Shown: piece by piece, positions 1-9,512 of the stretch
Layout of the letters: each line of letters opens with the position of its first letter
How positions within the stretch are numbered: the stretch's first letter is position 1
Assembly: GCF_011881725.1 (NCBI RefSeq)
Contig: NZ_JAATUR010000008.1
Coordinates: 51,021-115,020, forward strand
Length of the DNA stretch: 64,000 nucleotides
Source of the DNA: Escherichia coli
Lineage (GTDB): Bacteria; Pseudomonadota; Gammaproteobacteria; Enterobacterales; Enterobacteriaceae
Reading direction: 5' to 3'
Position numbers and translations under genes: made by a program
The notes under the pieces: generated by a model
Databases searched by the model: none
What the model saw: the letters and a program-made list of their open reading frames with translations, nothing else
What the model was told of the DNA's origin: nothing

Positions 1-13
1 TAAGGAGTTTTTC

Positions 14-1378
14 TTGATTACACATATTAGCCCGCTTGGCTCCATGGATATGTTGTCGCAGCTGGAAGTGGATATGCTTAAACGCACTGCCAGCAGCGAC
101 CTCTATCAATTGTTTCGTAACTGTTCACTTGCTGTTCTGAACTCCGGTAGCCTCACCGATAACAGCAAAGAATTGCTGTCCCGTTTTGAGAATTTCGATA
201 TTAACGTCCTGAGCCGTGAACGCGGCGTTAAGTTAGAACTGATCAATCCCCCTGAAGAAGCTTTTGTCGATGGGCGCATAATTCGCGCTTTGCAGGCCAA
301 CTTGTTCGCGGTTCTGCGCGATATTCTCTTCGTTTACGGGCAAATCCATAACACCGTTCGTTTTCCCAACCTGAATCTCGACAACTCTGTTCACATTACC
401 AACCTGGTCTTTTCCATATTGCGTAACGCTCGTGCACTGCATGTCGGTGAAGCGCCAAATATGGTGGTCTGCTGGGGCGGTCACTCAATTAACGAAAACG
501 AGTATTTATATGCCCGAAGCGTAGGTAATCAGTTGGGTCTGCGTGAGTTAAATATCTGCACTGGCTGTGGTCCAGGCGCGATGGAAGCACCGATGAAAGG
601 CGCGGCAGTTGGACACGCCCAACAGCGTTACAAAGACAGCCGTTTTATTGGTATGACTGAACCATCGATTATCGCGGCAGAACCGCCTAACCCGCTGGTT
701 AACGAACTGATCATCATGCCAGATATCGAAAAACGTCTGGAAGCATTTGTGCGCATTGCACACGGCATCATTATCTTCCCGGGCGGGGTGGGTACAGCGG
801 AAGAGTTACTGTATTTGCTGGGAATTTTAATGAATCCGGCCAACAAAGATCAGGTCTTGCCATTAATCCTCACCGGGCCGAAAGAGAGCGCCGACTACTT
901 CCGCGTACTGGACGAGTTTGTCGTGCATACGTTGGGAGAAAACGCGCGCCGCCATTATCGCATTATCATCGATGACGCCGCTGAAGTGGCCCGTCAGATG
1001 AAAAAAGCGATGCCGCAGGTGAAAGAAAACCGTCGCGATACGGGCGATGCCTACAGCTTTAACTGGTCAATGCGTATTGCGCCAGATTTGCAAATGCCGT
1101 TTGAACCGTCTCACGAAAATATGGCTAATCTGAAGCTTTACCCGGATCAGCCCGTTGAAGTGCTGGCCGCCGACCTGCGTCGAGCATTTTCTGGCATTGT
1201 AGCGGGTAACGTGAAAGAAGTCGGTATTCGCGCCATTGAAGAGTTTGGGCCCTACAAAATCAACGGTGATAAAGAGATCATGCGCCGTATGGACGACCTG
1301 CTTCAGGGGTTTGTTGCCCAACATCGTATGAAGTTGCCAGGCTCTGCCTACATCCCTTGCTACGAAATCTGCTCTTAA
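14..1378 (+). CDS. ppnN: Pyrimidine/purine nucleotide 5'-monophosphate nucleosidase PpnN (YgdH)
   Basis: The 454-residue protein matches E. coli PpnN (formerly YgdH) over its full remembered length. PpnN cleaves nucleoside 5'-monophosphates to base and ribose 5-phosphate and is a (p)ppGpp-responsive enzyme of nucleotide recycling in the cytosol. The LOG/lysine-decarboxylase-like core carries the family signature PGGVGTAEE near residues 256-264, with the GGHS segment near residue 157 just before it. The start is TTG at 14, supported by the Shine-Dalgarno TAAGGAG at bases 1-7; the next in-frame ATG would lose conserved N-terminal sequence. A strong terminator follows, so it is transcribed separately from sdaC. 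Confidence 0.97.
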   Translation: MITHISPLGSMDMLSQLEVDMLKRTASSDLYQLFRNCSLAVLNSGSLTDNSKELLSRFENFDINVLSRERGVKLELINPPEEAFVDGRIIRALQANLFAVLRDILFVYGQIHNTVRFPNLNLDNSVHITNLVFSILRNARALHVGEAPNMVVCWGGHSINENEYLYARSVGNQLGLRELNICTGCGPGAMEAPMKGAAVGHAQQRYKDSRFIGMTEPSIIAAEPPNPLVNELIIMPDIEKRLEAFVRIAHGIIIFPGGVGTAEELLYLLGILMNPANKDQVLPLILTGPKESADYFRVLDEFVVHTLGENARRHYRIIIDDAAEVARQMKKAMPQVKENRRDTGDAYSFNWSMRIAPDLQMPFEPSHENMANLKLYPDQPVEVLAADLRRAFSGIVAGNVKEVGIRAIEEFGPYKINGDKEIMRRMDDLLQGFVAQHRMKLPGSAYIPCYEICS

Positions 1379-1388
1379 TCTCCCTTCC

Positions 1389-1414
1389 CCCGGTAACGCT
1401 TGTTGCCGGGTTTT
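1389..1414 (+). terminator. Rho-independent terminator of ppnN
   Basis: A 9-bp stem (CCCGGTAAC / GTTGCCGGG, one G-T pair) with loop GCTT spans 1389-1410 and is followed by TTTT and a T-rich stretch, eleven bases after the ppnN stop. Confidence 0.9.
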
Positions 1415-1419
1415 CTCTT

Positions 1420-1935
1420 TATTTGGTCGCTCACTAATCAATCTATTTCATTTGTTATCTGAATGTTTCAGCGCGTCATCGAGTAATTAATATCACCACC
1501 TTTAATATGTCATACAATTTATATTGTAGCGCAAACGTTTTCCTTTACTTTGAAACCGCATTTTATCGCTGTAAAAAAGAAAATACTGCAATCATTAACT
1601 AAAAGTATTGATTTTTTCAGTTCAACCTACATATATTGCGCGCCCCGGAAGCAGCCAGATGTCGTGAATCTGCCAAATATTGCCCTTAAATTCTCTTTTA
1701 CTTTTGATTTACAGAGTAAAGCGTTGGGATTATTTATCTTCTAAGTAGATTATTGTATTTGAGATCGAGATCACTGATAGATACATAACTTATGTGTATC
1801 TTTCCGCCCTCAAATTATTACGGCGGTGAATGATTAAACCATCGCCGATAAACAGATTTCATTTTTACGGTCAGGCACCTTTCCGGGCTGAGCTGGCTAA
1901 AAGCTGAATTTTTTGCATTCCTCCAGGAGAAATAG
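1420..1935 (+). promoter_or_regulatory. Long AT-rich leader and control region of sdaCB
   Basis: About 515 bases between the ppnN terminator and sdaC carry no convincing gene. A 64-codon frame at 1550-1744 lacks a ribosome site and resembles no protein I know. The region is AT-rich and holds one good CRP-like palindrome (1760-1775). I could not place a convincing sigma-70 promoter by eye. The length suggests multi-factor control; CRP and Lrp control of sdaC is known in E. coli. Confidence 0.6.
1760..1775. promoter_or_regulatory. Candidate CRP site upstream of sdaC
   Basis: TGAGA-TCGAGA-TCACT matches the CRP consensus TGTGA-N6-TCACA at four of five bases in each half, with the correct 6-bp spacer. 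It lies about 160 bp before the sdaC start, which is plausible for CRP activation if the transcription start is far upstream. Confidence 0.65.
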
Positions 1936-3225
1936 ATGGAAACGACTCAAACCAGCACGATTGCGTCGAAAGACTCTCGTAGTGCCTGGCGCAAGACAGA
2001 CACCATGTGGATGCTGGGCCTTTACGGTACGGCAATCGGCGCGGGCGTACTGTTCCTGCCAATCAACGCCGGTGTTGGCGGTATGATCCCGCTGATCATC
2101 ATGGCTATCCTTGCGTTCCCGATGACGTTTTTTGCTCACCGCGGCCTGACTCGCTTCGTGCTGTCTGGTAAAAACCCGGGCGAAGACATCACCGAGGTAG
2201 TAGAAGAACACTTTGGTATTGGCGCAGGTAAACTGATTACCCTGCTGTATTTCTTTGCTATCTACCCAATCCTGCTGGTTTACAGCGTGGCAATCACCAA
2301 CACGGTAGAAAGCTTCATGAGCCACCAGCTGGGTATGACGCCGCCACCGCGCGCGATTCTGTCCCTGATCCTGATCGTGGGTATGATGACCATCGTTCGC
2401 TTCGGTGAGCAGATGATCGTTAAAGCGATGAGCATCCTGGTATTCCCGTTCGTTGCGGTTCTGATGCTGCTGGCTCTGTACCTGATCCCGCAGTGGAACG
2501 GCGCGGCGCTGGAAACGCTGTCTCTGGATACCGCAGCAGCTACTGGTAACGGTCTGTGGATGACCCTGTGGCTGGCGATTCCGGTAATGGTGTTCTCGTT
2601 CAACCACTCTCCGATCATCTCTTCTTTCGCTGTTGCGAAGCGTGAAGAGTACGGCGATATGGCAGAACAGAAATGCTCGAAGATCCTGGCATTCGCACAC
2701 ATCATGATGGTGCTGACTGTAATGTTCTTCGTCTTCAGTTGCGTACTGAGTCTGACTCCGGCAGACCTGGCTGCGGCTAAAGAGCAGAACATCTCGATTC
2801 TGTCTTACCTGGCTAACCACTTTAACGCGCCGATCATCGCGTGGATGGCTCCGATTATCGCGATTATCGCTATCACCAAATCCTTCCTGGGCCACTACCT
2901 GGGCGCACGTGAAGGCTTCAACGGTATGGTGATCAAATCACTGCGTGGTAAAGGTAAGTCTATCGAAATCAACAAGCTGAACCGTATCACTGCGCTGTTC
3001 ATGCTGGTAACGACCTGGATTGTTGCCACCCTGAACCCGAGCATCCTGGGTATGATTGAAACCCTGGGCGGCCCAATCATCGCGATGATCCTGTTCCTGA
3101 TGCCGATGTACGCAATCCAGAAAGTACCGGCTATGCGTAAGTACAGCGGTCACATCAGCAACGTATTCGTTGTCGTGATGGGTCTGATTGCAATCTCCGC
3201 AATCTTCTACTCTCTGTTCAGCTAA
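1936..3225 (+). CDS. sdaC: Serine/H+ symporter SdaC (HAAAP family)
   Basis: SdaC (DcrA), 429 residues as in E. coli, imports L-serine with protons across the inner membrane. It is a hydroxy/aromatic amino acid permease with about 11 hydrophobic spans starting after a hydrophilic N-terminus of roughly 22 residues ([19 protein letters not shown] is the first span). The start ATG has CCAGGAG eight bases upstream. It is cotranscribed with sdaB, coupling serine uptake to deamination. Its paralogue YqeG lies at 61634-62863 and shares the opening LYGTA(I/V)GAG.LFLPI pattern and the [16 protein letters not shown] region. Confidence 0.98.
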   Translation: METTQTSTIASKDSRSAWRKTDTMWMLGLYGTAIGAGVLFLPINAGVGGMIPLIIMAILAFPMTFFAHRGLTRFVLSGKNPGEDITEVVEEHFGIGAGKLITLLYFFAIYPILLVYSVAITNTVESFMSHQLGMTPPPRAILSLILIVGMMTIVRFGEQMIVKAMSILVFPFVAVLMLLALYLIPQWNGAALETLSLDTAAATGNGLWMTLWLAIPVMVFSFNHSPIISSFAVAKREEYGDMAEQKCSKILAFAHIMMVLTVMFFVFSCVLSLTPADLAAAKEQNISILSYLANHFNAPIIAWMAPIIAIIAITKSFLGHYLGAREGFNGMVIKSLRGKGKSIEINKLNRITALFMLVTTWIVATLNPSILGMIETLGGPIIAMILFLMPMYAIQKVPAMRKYSGHISNVFVVVMGLIAISAIFYSLFS

Positions 3226-3233
3226 GTTCTTTC

Positions 3234-3253
3234 GCGCCGCTTTCGGGCGGCGC
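3234..3253 (+). terminator. Intercistronic GC hairpin between sdaC and sdaB
   Basis: GCGCCGC / GCGGCGC form a perfect 7-bp stem with a 6-base loop just after the sdaC stop. Only a weak T-rich tail (TTCCTCCGTTTT) follows, so it may stabilise or attenuate the message rather than end it. Confidence 0.6.
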
Positions 3254-3282
3254 TTCCTCCGTTTTAACGCGATGAATTTCCT

Positions 3283-4650
3283 ATGATTAGCGTATTCGAT
3301 ATTTTCAAAATCGGCATTGGCCCTTCCAGTTCTCATACCGTTGGACCAATGAAAGCGGGTAAACAATTTACCGACGATCTGATTGCCCGTAATCTACTGA
3401 AAGATGTAACCCGCGTGGTGGTAGACGTCTACGGATCGCTCTCTCTGACCGGTAAAGGCCACCACACTGATATCGCCATTATTATGGGGCTGGCGGGTAA
3501 CCTGCCGGATACCGTGGATATCGATTCTATTCCTGGTTTTATTCAGGATGTGAATACTCACGGTCGCCTGATGCTGGCAAACGGTCAGCACGAAGTGGAG
3601 TTCCCGGTTGATGAATGCATGAACTTCCATGCAGACAACCTTTCTCTGCATGAGAACGGCATGCGCATTACCGCGCTGGCCGGCGATAAAGTCGTTTACA
3701 GCCAGACTTATTACTCCATCGGCGGTGGCTTTATCGTTGATGAAGAACATTTTGGTCAGCAGGATAGCGCGCCGGTTGAAGTTCCGTATCCGTACAAAAC
3801 CGCTGCCGATCTGCAAAAACATTGCCAGGAAACCGGGCTGTCACTTTCTGGTCTGATGATGAAAAACGAGCTGGCGTTGCACAGCAAAGAAGAACTGGAA
3901 CAGCACCTGGCGAACGTCTGGGAAGTAATGCGCGGCGGTATTGAACGCGGTATTTCTACCGAAGGCGTGCTGCCGGGCAAACTACGTGTTCCGCGCCGTG
4001 CGGCGGCGCTGCGCCGAATGCTGGTCAGCCAGGATAAAACCACCACTGACCCGATGGCGGTTGTTGACTGGATCAACATGTTCGCGCTGGCAGTGAACGA
4101 AGAAAACGCTGCGGGTGGTCGTGTAGTGACTGCGCCGACTAACGGTGCATGCGGGATTATCCCGGCAGTACTGGCGTACTATGACAAGTTCATCCGCGAA
4201 GTGAACGCTAACTCACTTGCTCGCTATCTGTTGGTAGCAAGTGCCATTGGTTCTCTTTATAAGATGAACGCATCGATTTCTGGTGCGGAAGTAGGTTGCC
4301 AGGGTGAAGTGGGTGTAGCGTGCTCTATGGCGGCTGCGGGTCTGGCAGAACTGTTAGGCGCAAGCCCGGCACAGGTATGCATCGCGGCAGAAATCGCTAT
4401 GGAGCATAACCTCGGTCTGACCTGCGACCCGGTTGCCGGACAGGTTCAGGTGCCGTGCATCGAGCGTAACGCCATTGCGGCAGTAAAAGCGGTGAATGCT
4501 GCGCGTATGGCGCTGCGCCGTACCAGCGAGCCGCGCGTCTGCCTCGATAAAGTTATCGAGACCATGTACGAAACAGGTAAAGACATGAACGCCAAGTACC
4601 GCGAAACCTCTCGCGGTGGCCTGGCGATGAAGATCGTTGCCTGCGATTAA
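3283..4650 (+). CDS. sdaB: L-serine dehydratase 2 (iron-sulfur)
   Basis: SdaB, 455 residues, converts L-serine to pyruvate and ammonia using a [4Fe-4S] cluster, without pyridoxal phosphate. The N-terminal beta domain starts with the signature GPSSSHTVGP (residues 13-22). The alpha domain carries TAPTNGACG and the three cysteines expected to ligate the cluster: C339 (GCQGE), C381 (TCDPV) and C392 (PCIER), spaced as in characterised type-2 enzymes. It sits 57 bp behind sdaC with a GC hairpin between, forming the serine uptake and catabolism operon. Confidence 0.98.
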   Translation: MISVFDIFKIGIGPSSSHTVGPMKAGKQFTDDLIARNLLKDVTRVVVDVYGSLSLTGKGHHTDIAIIMGLAGNLPDTVDIDSIPGFIQDVNTHGRLMLANGQHEVEFPVDECMNFHADNLSLHENGMRITALAGDKVVYSQTYYSIGGGFIVDEEHFGQQDSAPVEVPYPYKTAADLQKHCQETGLSLSGLMMKNELALHSKEELEQHLANVWEVMRGGIERGISTEGVLPGKLRVPRRAAALRRMLVSQDKTTTDPMAVVDWINMFALAVNEENAAGGRVVTAPTNGACGIIPAVLAYYDKFIREVNANSLARYLLVASAIGSLYKMNASISGAEVGCQGEVGVACSMAAAGLAELLGASPAQVCIAAEIAMEHNLGLTCDPVAGQVQVPCIERNAIAAVKAVNAARMALRRTSEPRVCLDKVIETMYETGKDMNAKYRETSRGGLAMKIVACD

Positions 4651-4660
4651 TCTCTCCCCT

Positions 4661-4683
4661 GAGGCCTCGTTTTGCGAGGCCTC
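4661..4683 (+). terminator. Terminator hairpin after sdaB (first copy)
   Basis: GAGGCCTCG / CGAGGCCTC pair perfectly around a TTTTG loop right after the sdaB stop. A 19-base core (4665-4683) recurs exactly at 4837-4855. The T-tract is short (CATATTGTT), so termination strength is uncertain. Confidence 0.7.
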
Positions 4684-4712
4684 ATATTGTTGAGAAAGTA
4701 CCTGTTGTTGAT

Positions 4713-4812
4713 GTCGGATGCGGCGTAAACGCCTTATCCGACCTACAAAACATTGCAAATTCAATAAATTGTAATTCTTTTGTAGGCATGATAAGCGTAG
4801 CGCATCAGGCAA
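4713..4812. repeat. BIME: two inverted REP-type units
   Basis: Two REP/PU palindromic units in opposite orientation: GTCGGATGCGGCGTAAACGC onward at 4713-4746, and the GGCATGATAAGCGTAGCGCA type at 4781-4812, joined by an AT-rich linker. Such elements fold as transcript-end hairpins and are typical of enterobacterial gene ends. Both arms are bracketed by copies of the sdaB terminator hairpin. Confidence 0.85.
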
Positions 4813-4836
4813 TTTGGCGTTATCATCAATCTCAGA

Positions 4837-4855
4837 CCTCGTTTTGCGAGGCCTC
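4837..4855 (+). repeat. Second exact copy of the sdaB terminator hairpin
   Basis: Nineteen bases, CCTCGTTTTGCGAGGCCTC, are identical to 4665-4683. This copy lies on the far side of the REP pair, just before the xni leader, and is followed by TTCCTCTTTT, a better T-rich tail than the first copy has. Confidence 0.8.
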
Positions 4856-4916
4856 TTCCTCTTTTCTCATCCAGCCATAGCCTGTTCTGGTGACCAATGT
4901 TACCCTTATCGCCTGA

Positions 4917-5690
<774 letters not shown>

Positions 5691-5741
5691 AACGAGCCGA
5701 ATGCTACCGATTAACAACCAATTGAATTTAATGAACTTACA

Positions 5742-5779
5742 GGCCGGATAAGACGCGATTAGCGTCGCATCCGGCATTA
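5742..5779. repeat. REP palindrome between xni and fucO
   Basis: GGCCGGATAAGACGC ... GCGTCGCATCCGGC is a single REP-type imperfect palindrome between the converging ends of xni and fucO and may end both transcripts. Confidence 0.8.
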
Positions 5780-5793
5780 TCACATGAGCGCAA

Positions 5794-6942
5794 TTACCAG
5801 GCGGTATTGTACAGCTCTACGATATCCTCAAGCGTCGCTTCGCGCGGGTTGCCACCGGTACAAACATCGTCCAGTGCCGCCTGCGCCAGTGCCGGAATGT
5901 CTTCCTTGCGTACACCAACGTCACGCAAATGTGGTGGAATACCGACATCACGGTTGAGAGCAAACACCGCTTCAACAGCAGCATTACGCGCTTCTTCCAG
6001 GCTCATACCTTCCACTTTTACGCCCATTACGCGCGCAATATCGCGGTATTTCTCGCCGGTAAATTCGGCGTTATAACGCATAATATGCGGTAACAGAATG
6101 GCGTTAGCCACACCATGCGGGGTGTTGTAAAACGCGCCCAGCGGATGTGCCATACCATGCACCAACCCTAACCCAACGTTCGAGAAGCCCATGCCCGCAA
6201 CATACTGCCCCAGCGCCATCTCTTCTCCGGCATCCTGATCACCGGCAACCGACCCTCGCAACGCACCAGCAATGATTTCAATCGCTTTAATGTGCAGTGC
6301 ATCAGTCAGGGCCCATGCGCCACGGGTAATATACCCCTCAATAGCATGAGTGAGCGCATCGACACCCGTCGCGGCTTTCAGCGCCGGAGGCATACCATCC
6401 ATCATGTCAGCATCAATAAACGCCACCTGCGGAATATCATGAGGATCAACACAAACGAACTTGCGCCGTTTTTCTTCGTCGGTGATCACGTAGTTAATGG
6501 TCACTTCTGCCGCAGTGCCTGCTGTAGTGGGGATTGCCAGAATCGGTACGCTGGGTTTGTTGGTCGGTGAAAGCCCTTCCAGGCTGCGTACATCGGCAAA
6601 CTCAGGGTTATTGCTGATAATGCCAATCGCTTTACAGGTATCCTGCGGGGAACCACCACCAATAGCAATCAGGTAATCCGCACCGCTGTTCTGGAATGCA
6701 CCCAGTCCTTCTTTGACTACAGTGATTGTCGGGTTTGGCACTACGCCGTCGTAAATCGACCATGCCAGCCCTGCGGCATCCATCTTATCGGTCACTTTCG
6801 CTACTACGCCACATTGCACCAGCGTTTTATCGGTGACGATCAGCGCTTTCTGATAACCACGGCGTTTCACCTCATCGGTTAAAGCCCCCACTGCCCCCCG
6901 ACCAAACCATGCCGTTTCGTTCAGAATCATTCTGTTAGCCAT
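5794..6942 (-). CDS. fucO: L-1,2-propanediol oxidoreductase (lactaldehyde reductase) FucO
   Basis: FucO, an iron-dependent group III alcohol dehydrogenase of 382 residues, reduces L-lactaldehyde to L-1,2-propanediol with NADH when fucose is fermented. The nucleotide-binding GGGSPQDTCKAIG stretch and the metal ligands in GVDALTHA (D196, H200) and GLVHGMAHPLGAFYNTPH (H263, H277) are intact. Two consecutive ATG codons open the frame; I chose the second because it lies 7 bases from AAGGAG while the first lies only 4 away (end would be 6945). It is the distal gene of fucAO, 27 bp behind fucA. Confidence 0.97.
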   Translation of the reverse strand: MANRMILNETAWFGRGAVGALTDEVKRRGYQKALIVTDKTLVQCGVVAKVTDKMDAAGLAWSIYDGVVPNPTITVVKEGLGAFQNSGADYLIAIGGGSPQDTCKAIGIISNNPEFADVRSLEGLSPTNKPSVPILAIPTTAGTAAEVTINYVITDEEKRRKFVCVDPHDIPQVAFIDADMMDGMPPALKAATGVDALTHAIEGYITRGAWALTDALHIKAIEIIAGALRGSVAGDQDAGEEMALGQYVAGMGFSNVGLGLVHGMAHPLGAFYNTPHGVANAILLPHIMRYNAEFTGEKYRDIARVMGVKVEGMSLEEARNAAVEAVFALNRDVGIPPHLRDVGVRKEDIPALAQAALDDVCTGGNPREATLEDIVELYNTAW

Positions 6943-6969
6943 CATCCTTCTCCTTGTTGCTTTACGAAA

Positions 6970-7617
6970 TTACTCTTCAATTCGTAATCCATAGGTTTTG
7001 AATTTCTCCAGCACCACCGCAATCTCTTCATCGCTCAGTACTGGTACCGGGTCCGTAATCGCCAGAGTGGTCAGATAAAGCTGCGCCAGCACTTCCACTT
7101 CATGTGCCAGCCATAACGCTTTTTCCAGATTAGCCTCACAAGCAATAAGCCCATGATGTTGTAACAAAGTTGCCTTACGATTTTTGAGAGCCAGCGCAAC
7201 ATGTTCAGAAAGTTCGCGTGTTCCAAAGGTCGCATAAGGTGCGCATGGAATAGAGTTACCGCCAGCTGCCGCAATCATATAGTGAATAGCGGGAATCGGT
7301 CGGTTAAGAATAGAAACTGCCGTGCAATGAACGGCATGATTGTGAACAACCGCATTGGCATCCGGTCTGCTTTGATAGGCTGCCATATGGAAACGCCATT
7401 CGCTGGAAGGGAGTTTTCCTTCTTCATGCTTACCGTTGCCATCGATAAAGACAATATGTGACTCCGTCAATTTTTCATACGGAATACCTGTTGGTGTAAT
7501 CAGCATTCCATCCTGATAACGTACGCTGACGTTACCCGCCGTCCCCTGATTCAACCCAAGGCGGGTCATTTCCAGACAAGTATCAATAATCTGACGAGCA
7601 AGTTTATTTCGTTCCAT
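6970..7617 (-). CDS. fucA: L-fuculose-1-phosphate aldolase FucA
   Basis: FucA, 215 residues, is a zinc class II aldolase that splits L-fuculose 1-phosphate into dihydroxyacetone phosphate and L-lactaldehyde in the cytosol. The zinc-binding pair HNH (H92, H94), catalytic E73 and the later LLQHHGLIA histidine are all present. It is the first gene of fucAO, transcribed away from fucPIKUR across a shared 546-bp control region; its lactaldehyde product is the substrate of FucO. Confidence 0.98.
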   Translation of the reverse strand: MERNKLARQIIDTCLEMTRLGLNQGTAGNVSVRYQDGMLITPTGIPYEKLTESHIVFIDGNGKHEEGKLPSSEWRFHMAAYQSRPDANAVVHNHAVHCTAVSILNRPIPAIHYMIAAAGGNSIPCAPYATFGTRELSEHVALALKNRKATLLQHHGLIACEANLEKALWLAHEVEVLAQLYLTTLAITDPVPVLSDEEIAVVLEKFKTYGLRIEE

Positions 7618-7742
7618 TAGCTACCTCTCTCTGATTCAAAACAGGACAATAATGTTGTTACTTTCACACTATTGAATTAGCCGTTTAATTACTCACCATC
7701 TTCTTCCTGATGGACCAGAAAGAAATTTACATGCTTATATTT

Positions 7743-7758
7743 TGTGACCTGGTTCAAC
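7743..7758. promoter_or_regulatory. Candidate CRP site on the fucA side
   Basis: TGTGA-CCTGGT-TCAAC matches TGTGA-N6-TCACA fully in the left half and in three of five bases in the right half. It lies about 125 bp before the fucA start. Confidence 0.5.
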
Positions 7759-7806
7759 TAATCAAAGTAAATAACTGCAAATCCTCTTTTTATTAACCTC
7801 ATGAAA

Positions 7807-7942
7807 ATGACCGCTCTTAAAAATATTTATTAAAACGGTCATTTTTATATTTCACCACCGTTGAAATGCCCGTTTTCAGCGCAAACAATTAATACGGTCA
7901 TCCAGGTTGTGTTTTTTATGATTTATTTACTGAAACGGGCAT
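7807..7942. promoter_or_regulatory. Candidate FucR operator array (five ATG(A/C)CCG cores)
   Basis: Cores lie at 7807-7813 (ATGACCG), 7836-7842 (CGGTCAT), 7866-7872 (ATGCCCG), 7895-7901 (CGGTCAT) and 7936-7942 (CGGGCAT). Four of the five extend into an A/T-rich flank (consensus AATGMCCGTTTT). Centre spacings are 29, 30, 29 and 41 bp and the first four alternate in orientation. FucR (13297-14028) is the DeoR-family regulator expected to act here; the assignment is inference. Confidence 0.6.
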
Positions 7943-7959
7943 GAAATTTCGATTATTAA

Positions 7960-7975
7960 AGTGATGGTAATCACA
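7960..7975. promoter_or_regulatory. CRP site of the fucPIKUR promoter
   Basis: AGTGA-TGGTAA-TCACA matches the CRP consensus in nine of ten conserved positions with the right spacer, about 190 bp before fucP. A second, weaker site, TGTGA-CCACCG-TCATA, is at 8000-8015, 40 bp downstream. Confidence 0.8.
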
Positions 7976-8163
7976 TAAAGTCACCCCCTGACTAATAAAT
8001 GTGACCACCGTCATATTACAGAACGCTTTTTATTTGAAAATGAATCCATGAGTTCATTTCTGACAGGCAATTATCCACTGACATGAAGCCCGAACTCGCT
8101 GGTTTTGCAGTTCTGAAAACATAACCGATTACGTGCTTAAGCTTCTGAACCTAAGAGGATGCT

Positions 8164-9480
8164 ATGGGAAACACATCAATACAAACGCAGAGTTACCGTG
8201 CGGTAGATAAAGATGCAGGACAAAGCAGAAGTTACATTATTCCATTCGCACTGCTGTGCTCACTGTTTTTTCTTTGGGCGGTAGCCAATAACCTCAATGA
8301 CATTTTATTACCTCAATTCCAGCAGGCTTTTACGCTGACCAATTTTCAAGCGGGCCTGATTCAATCAGCCTTTTATTTTGGTTATTTCATCATCCCAATT
8401 CCTGCTGGGATACTAATGAAAAAGCTCAGTTACAAAGCAGGGATTATTACCGGTTTATTTTTATATGCCTTTGGCGCAGCATTATTCTGGCCCGCAGCAG
8501 AAATAATGAACTACACATTATTTTTAGTTGGTTTATTTATTATCGCAGCCGGATTAGGTTGTCTGGAAACTGCCGCGAATCCTTTTGTTACAGTCTTAGG
8601 GCCAGAAAGCAGCGGTCACTTTCGCTTAAATCTTGCGCAAACATTTAATTCTTTTGGCGCCATTATCGCAGTTGTGTTTGGGCAAAGTCTTATTTTGTCT
8701 AACGTGCCACATCAATCGCAAGACGTTCTCGATAAAATGTCACCAGAGCAATTGAGTGCGTATAAACACAGCCTGGTATTATCGGTACAGACACCTTATA
8801 TGATCATCGTGGCTATCGTGTTACTGGTCGCCCTGCTGATCATGCTGACGAAATTTCCGGCATTGCAGAGTGATAATCACAGTGACGCAAAACAAGGATC
8901 GTTCTCCGCATCACTTTCTCGTCTGATGCATATTCGCCACTGGCGCTGGGCGGTATTAGCGCAATTTTGCTACGTCGGCGCGCAAACGGCCTGCTGGAGC
9001 TATTTGATTCGCTACGCTGTAGAAGAAATTCCAGGTATGACCGCAGGCTTTGCCGCTAACTATTTAACCGGAACCATGGTGTGCTTCTTTATTGGTCGTT
9101 TCACCGGCACCTGGCTCATCAGTCGCTTCGCACCACACAAAGTCCTGGCGGCTTACGCATTAATTGCTATGGCACTGTGCCTGATTTCGGCCTTCGCTGG
9201 CGGTCATGTTGGCTTAATCGCCCTCACCTTATGCAGCGCCTTTATGTCGATTCAGTACCCCACCATCTTTTCGCTGGGTATTAAGAATCTCGGTCAGGAC
9301 ACCAAATACGGCTCGTCCTTCATCGTTATGACCATTATTGGCGGCGGTATCGTCACTCCAGTCATGGGTTTTGTCAGTGACGCGGCGGGCAACATCCCCA
9401 CAGCTGAACTGATCCCCGCACTCTGCTTCGCGGTCATCTTTATCTTTGCCCGTTTCCGTTCTCAAACGGCAACTAACTGA
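8164..9480 (+). CDS. fucP: L-fucose:H+ symporter FucP
   Basis: FucP, 438 residues, is a 12-span major facilitator that imports L-fucose with a proton through the inner membrane. The proton/sugar-coupling residues known from its crystal structure are in place: D46 in ANNLNDILLP and the glutamate in GCLETAANPF (E135 of the family). The cytoplasmic N-terminus of about 25 residues precedes span 1. The ATG is preceded by AAGAGGATGCT. It is the first gene of fucPIKUR. Confidence 0.98.
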   Translation: MGNTSIQTQSYRAVDKDAGQSRSYIIPFALLCSLFFLWAVANNLNDILLPQFQQAFTLTNFQAGLIQSAFYFGYFIIPIPAGILMKKLSYKAGIITGLFLYAFGAALFWPAAEIMNYTLFLVGLFIIAAGLGCLETAANPFVTVLGPESSGHFRLNLAQTFNSFGAIIAVVFGQSLILSNVPHQSQDVLDKMSPEQLSAYKHSLVLSVQTPYMIIVAIVLLVALLIMLTKFPALQSDNHSDAKQGSFSASLSRLMHIRHWRWAVLAQFCYVGAQTACWSYLIRYAVEEIPGMTAGFAANYLTGTMVCFFIGRFTGTWLISRFAPHKVLAAYALIAMALCLISAFAGGHVGLIALTLCSAFMSIQYPTIFSLGIKNLGQDTKYGSSFIVMTIIGGGIVTPVMGFVSDAAGNIPTAELIPALCFAVIFIFARFRSQTATN

Positions 9481-9512
9481 ACATATTTTTCGAATAAAGT
9501 GAGGAATCTGTA

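Larger units (their letters stand above)
7618..8163. promoter_or_regulatory. Divergent fucAO / fucPIKUR control region
   Basis: A 546-bp AT-rich region without a credible gene. It holds three CRP-like palindromes (7743-7758, 7960-7975, 8000-8015) and five copies of the 7-mer ATG(A/C)CCG in both orientations between 7807 and 7942. Fucose-responsive FucR and CRP control of these operons is established; assigning the 7-mer array to FucR is my inference. No insertion sequence is present here, unlike the IS5 insertions known from propanediol-using mutants. Confidence 0.85.

Noticed and set aside
1550..1744. 64-codon frame in the sdaC leader
   Set aside because: No ribosome site, AT-driven composition and no recognisable similarity.
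1897..2895. 332-codon minus-strand frame opposite sdaC
   Set aside because: It is the antisense shadow of sdaC, rich in H, R and Q with no domain, and lies wholly against a certain membrane protein gene.
4713..4812. CRISPR-like repeat/spacer pattern
   Set aside because: Only two inverted units of different classes; these are REP elements, and no cas genes are present in the window.
7618..8163. Possible insertion sequence between fucA and fucP
   Set aside because: No terminal repeats or transposase frame; only regulatory motifs are seen.
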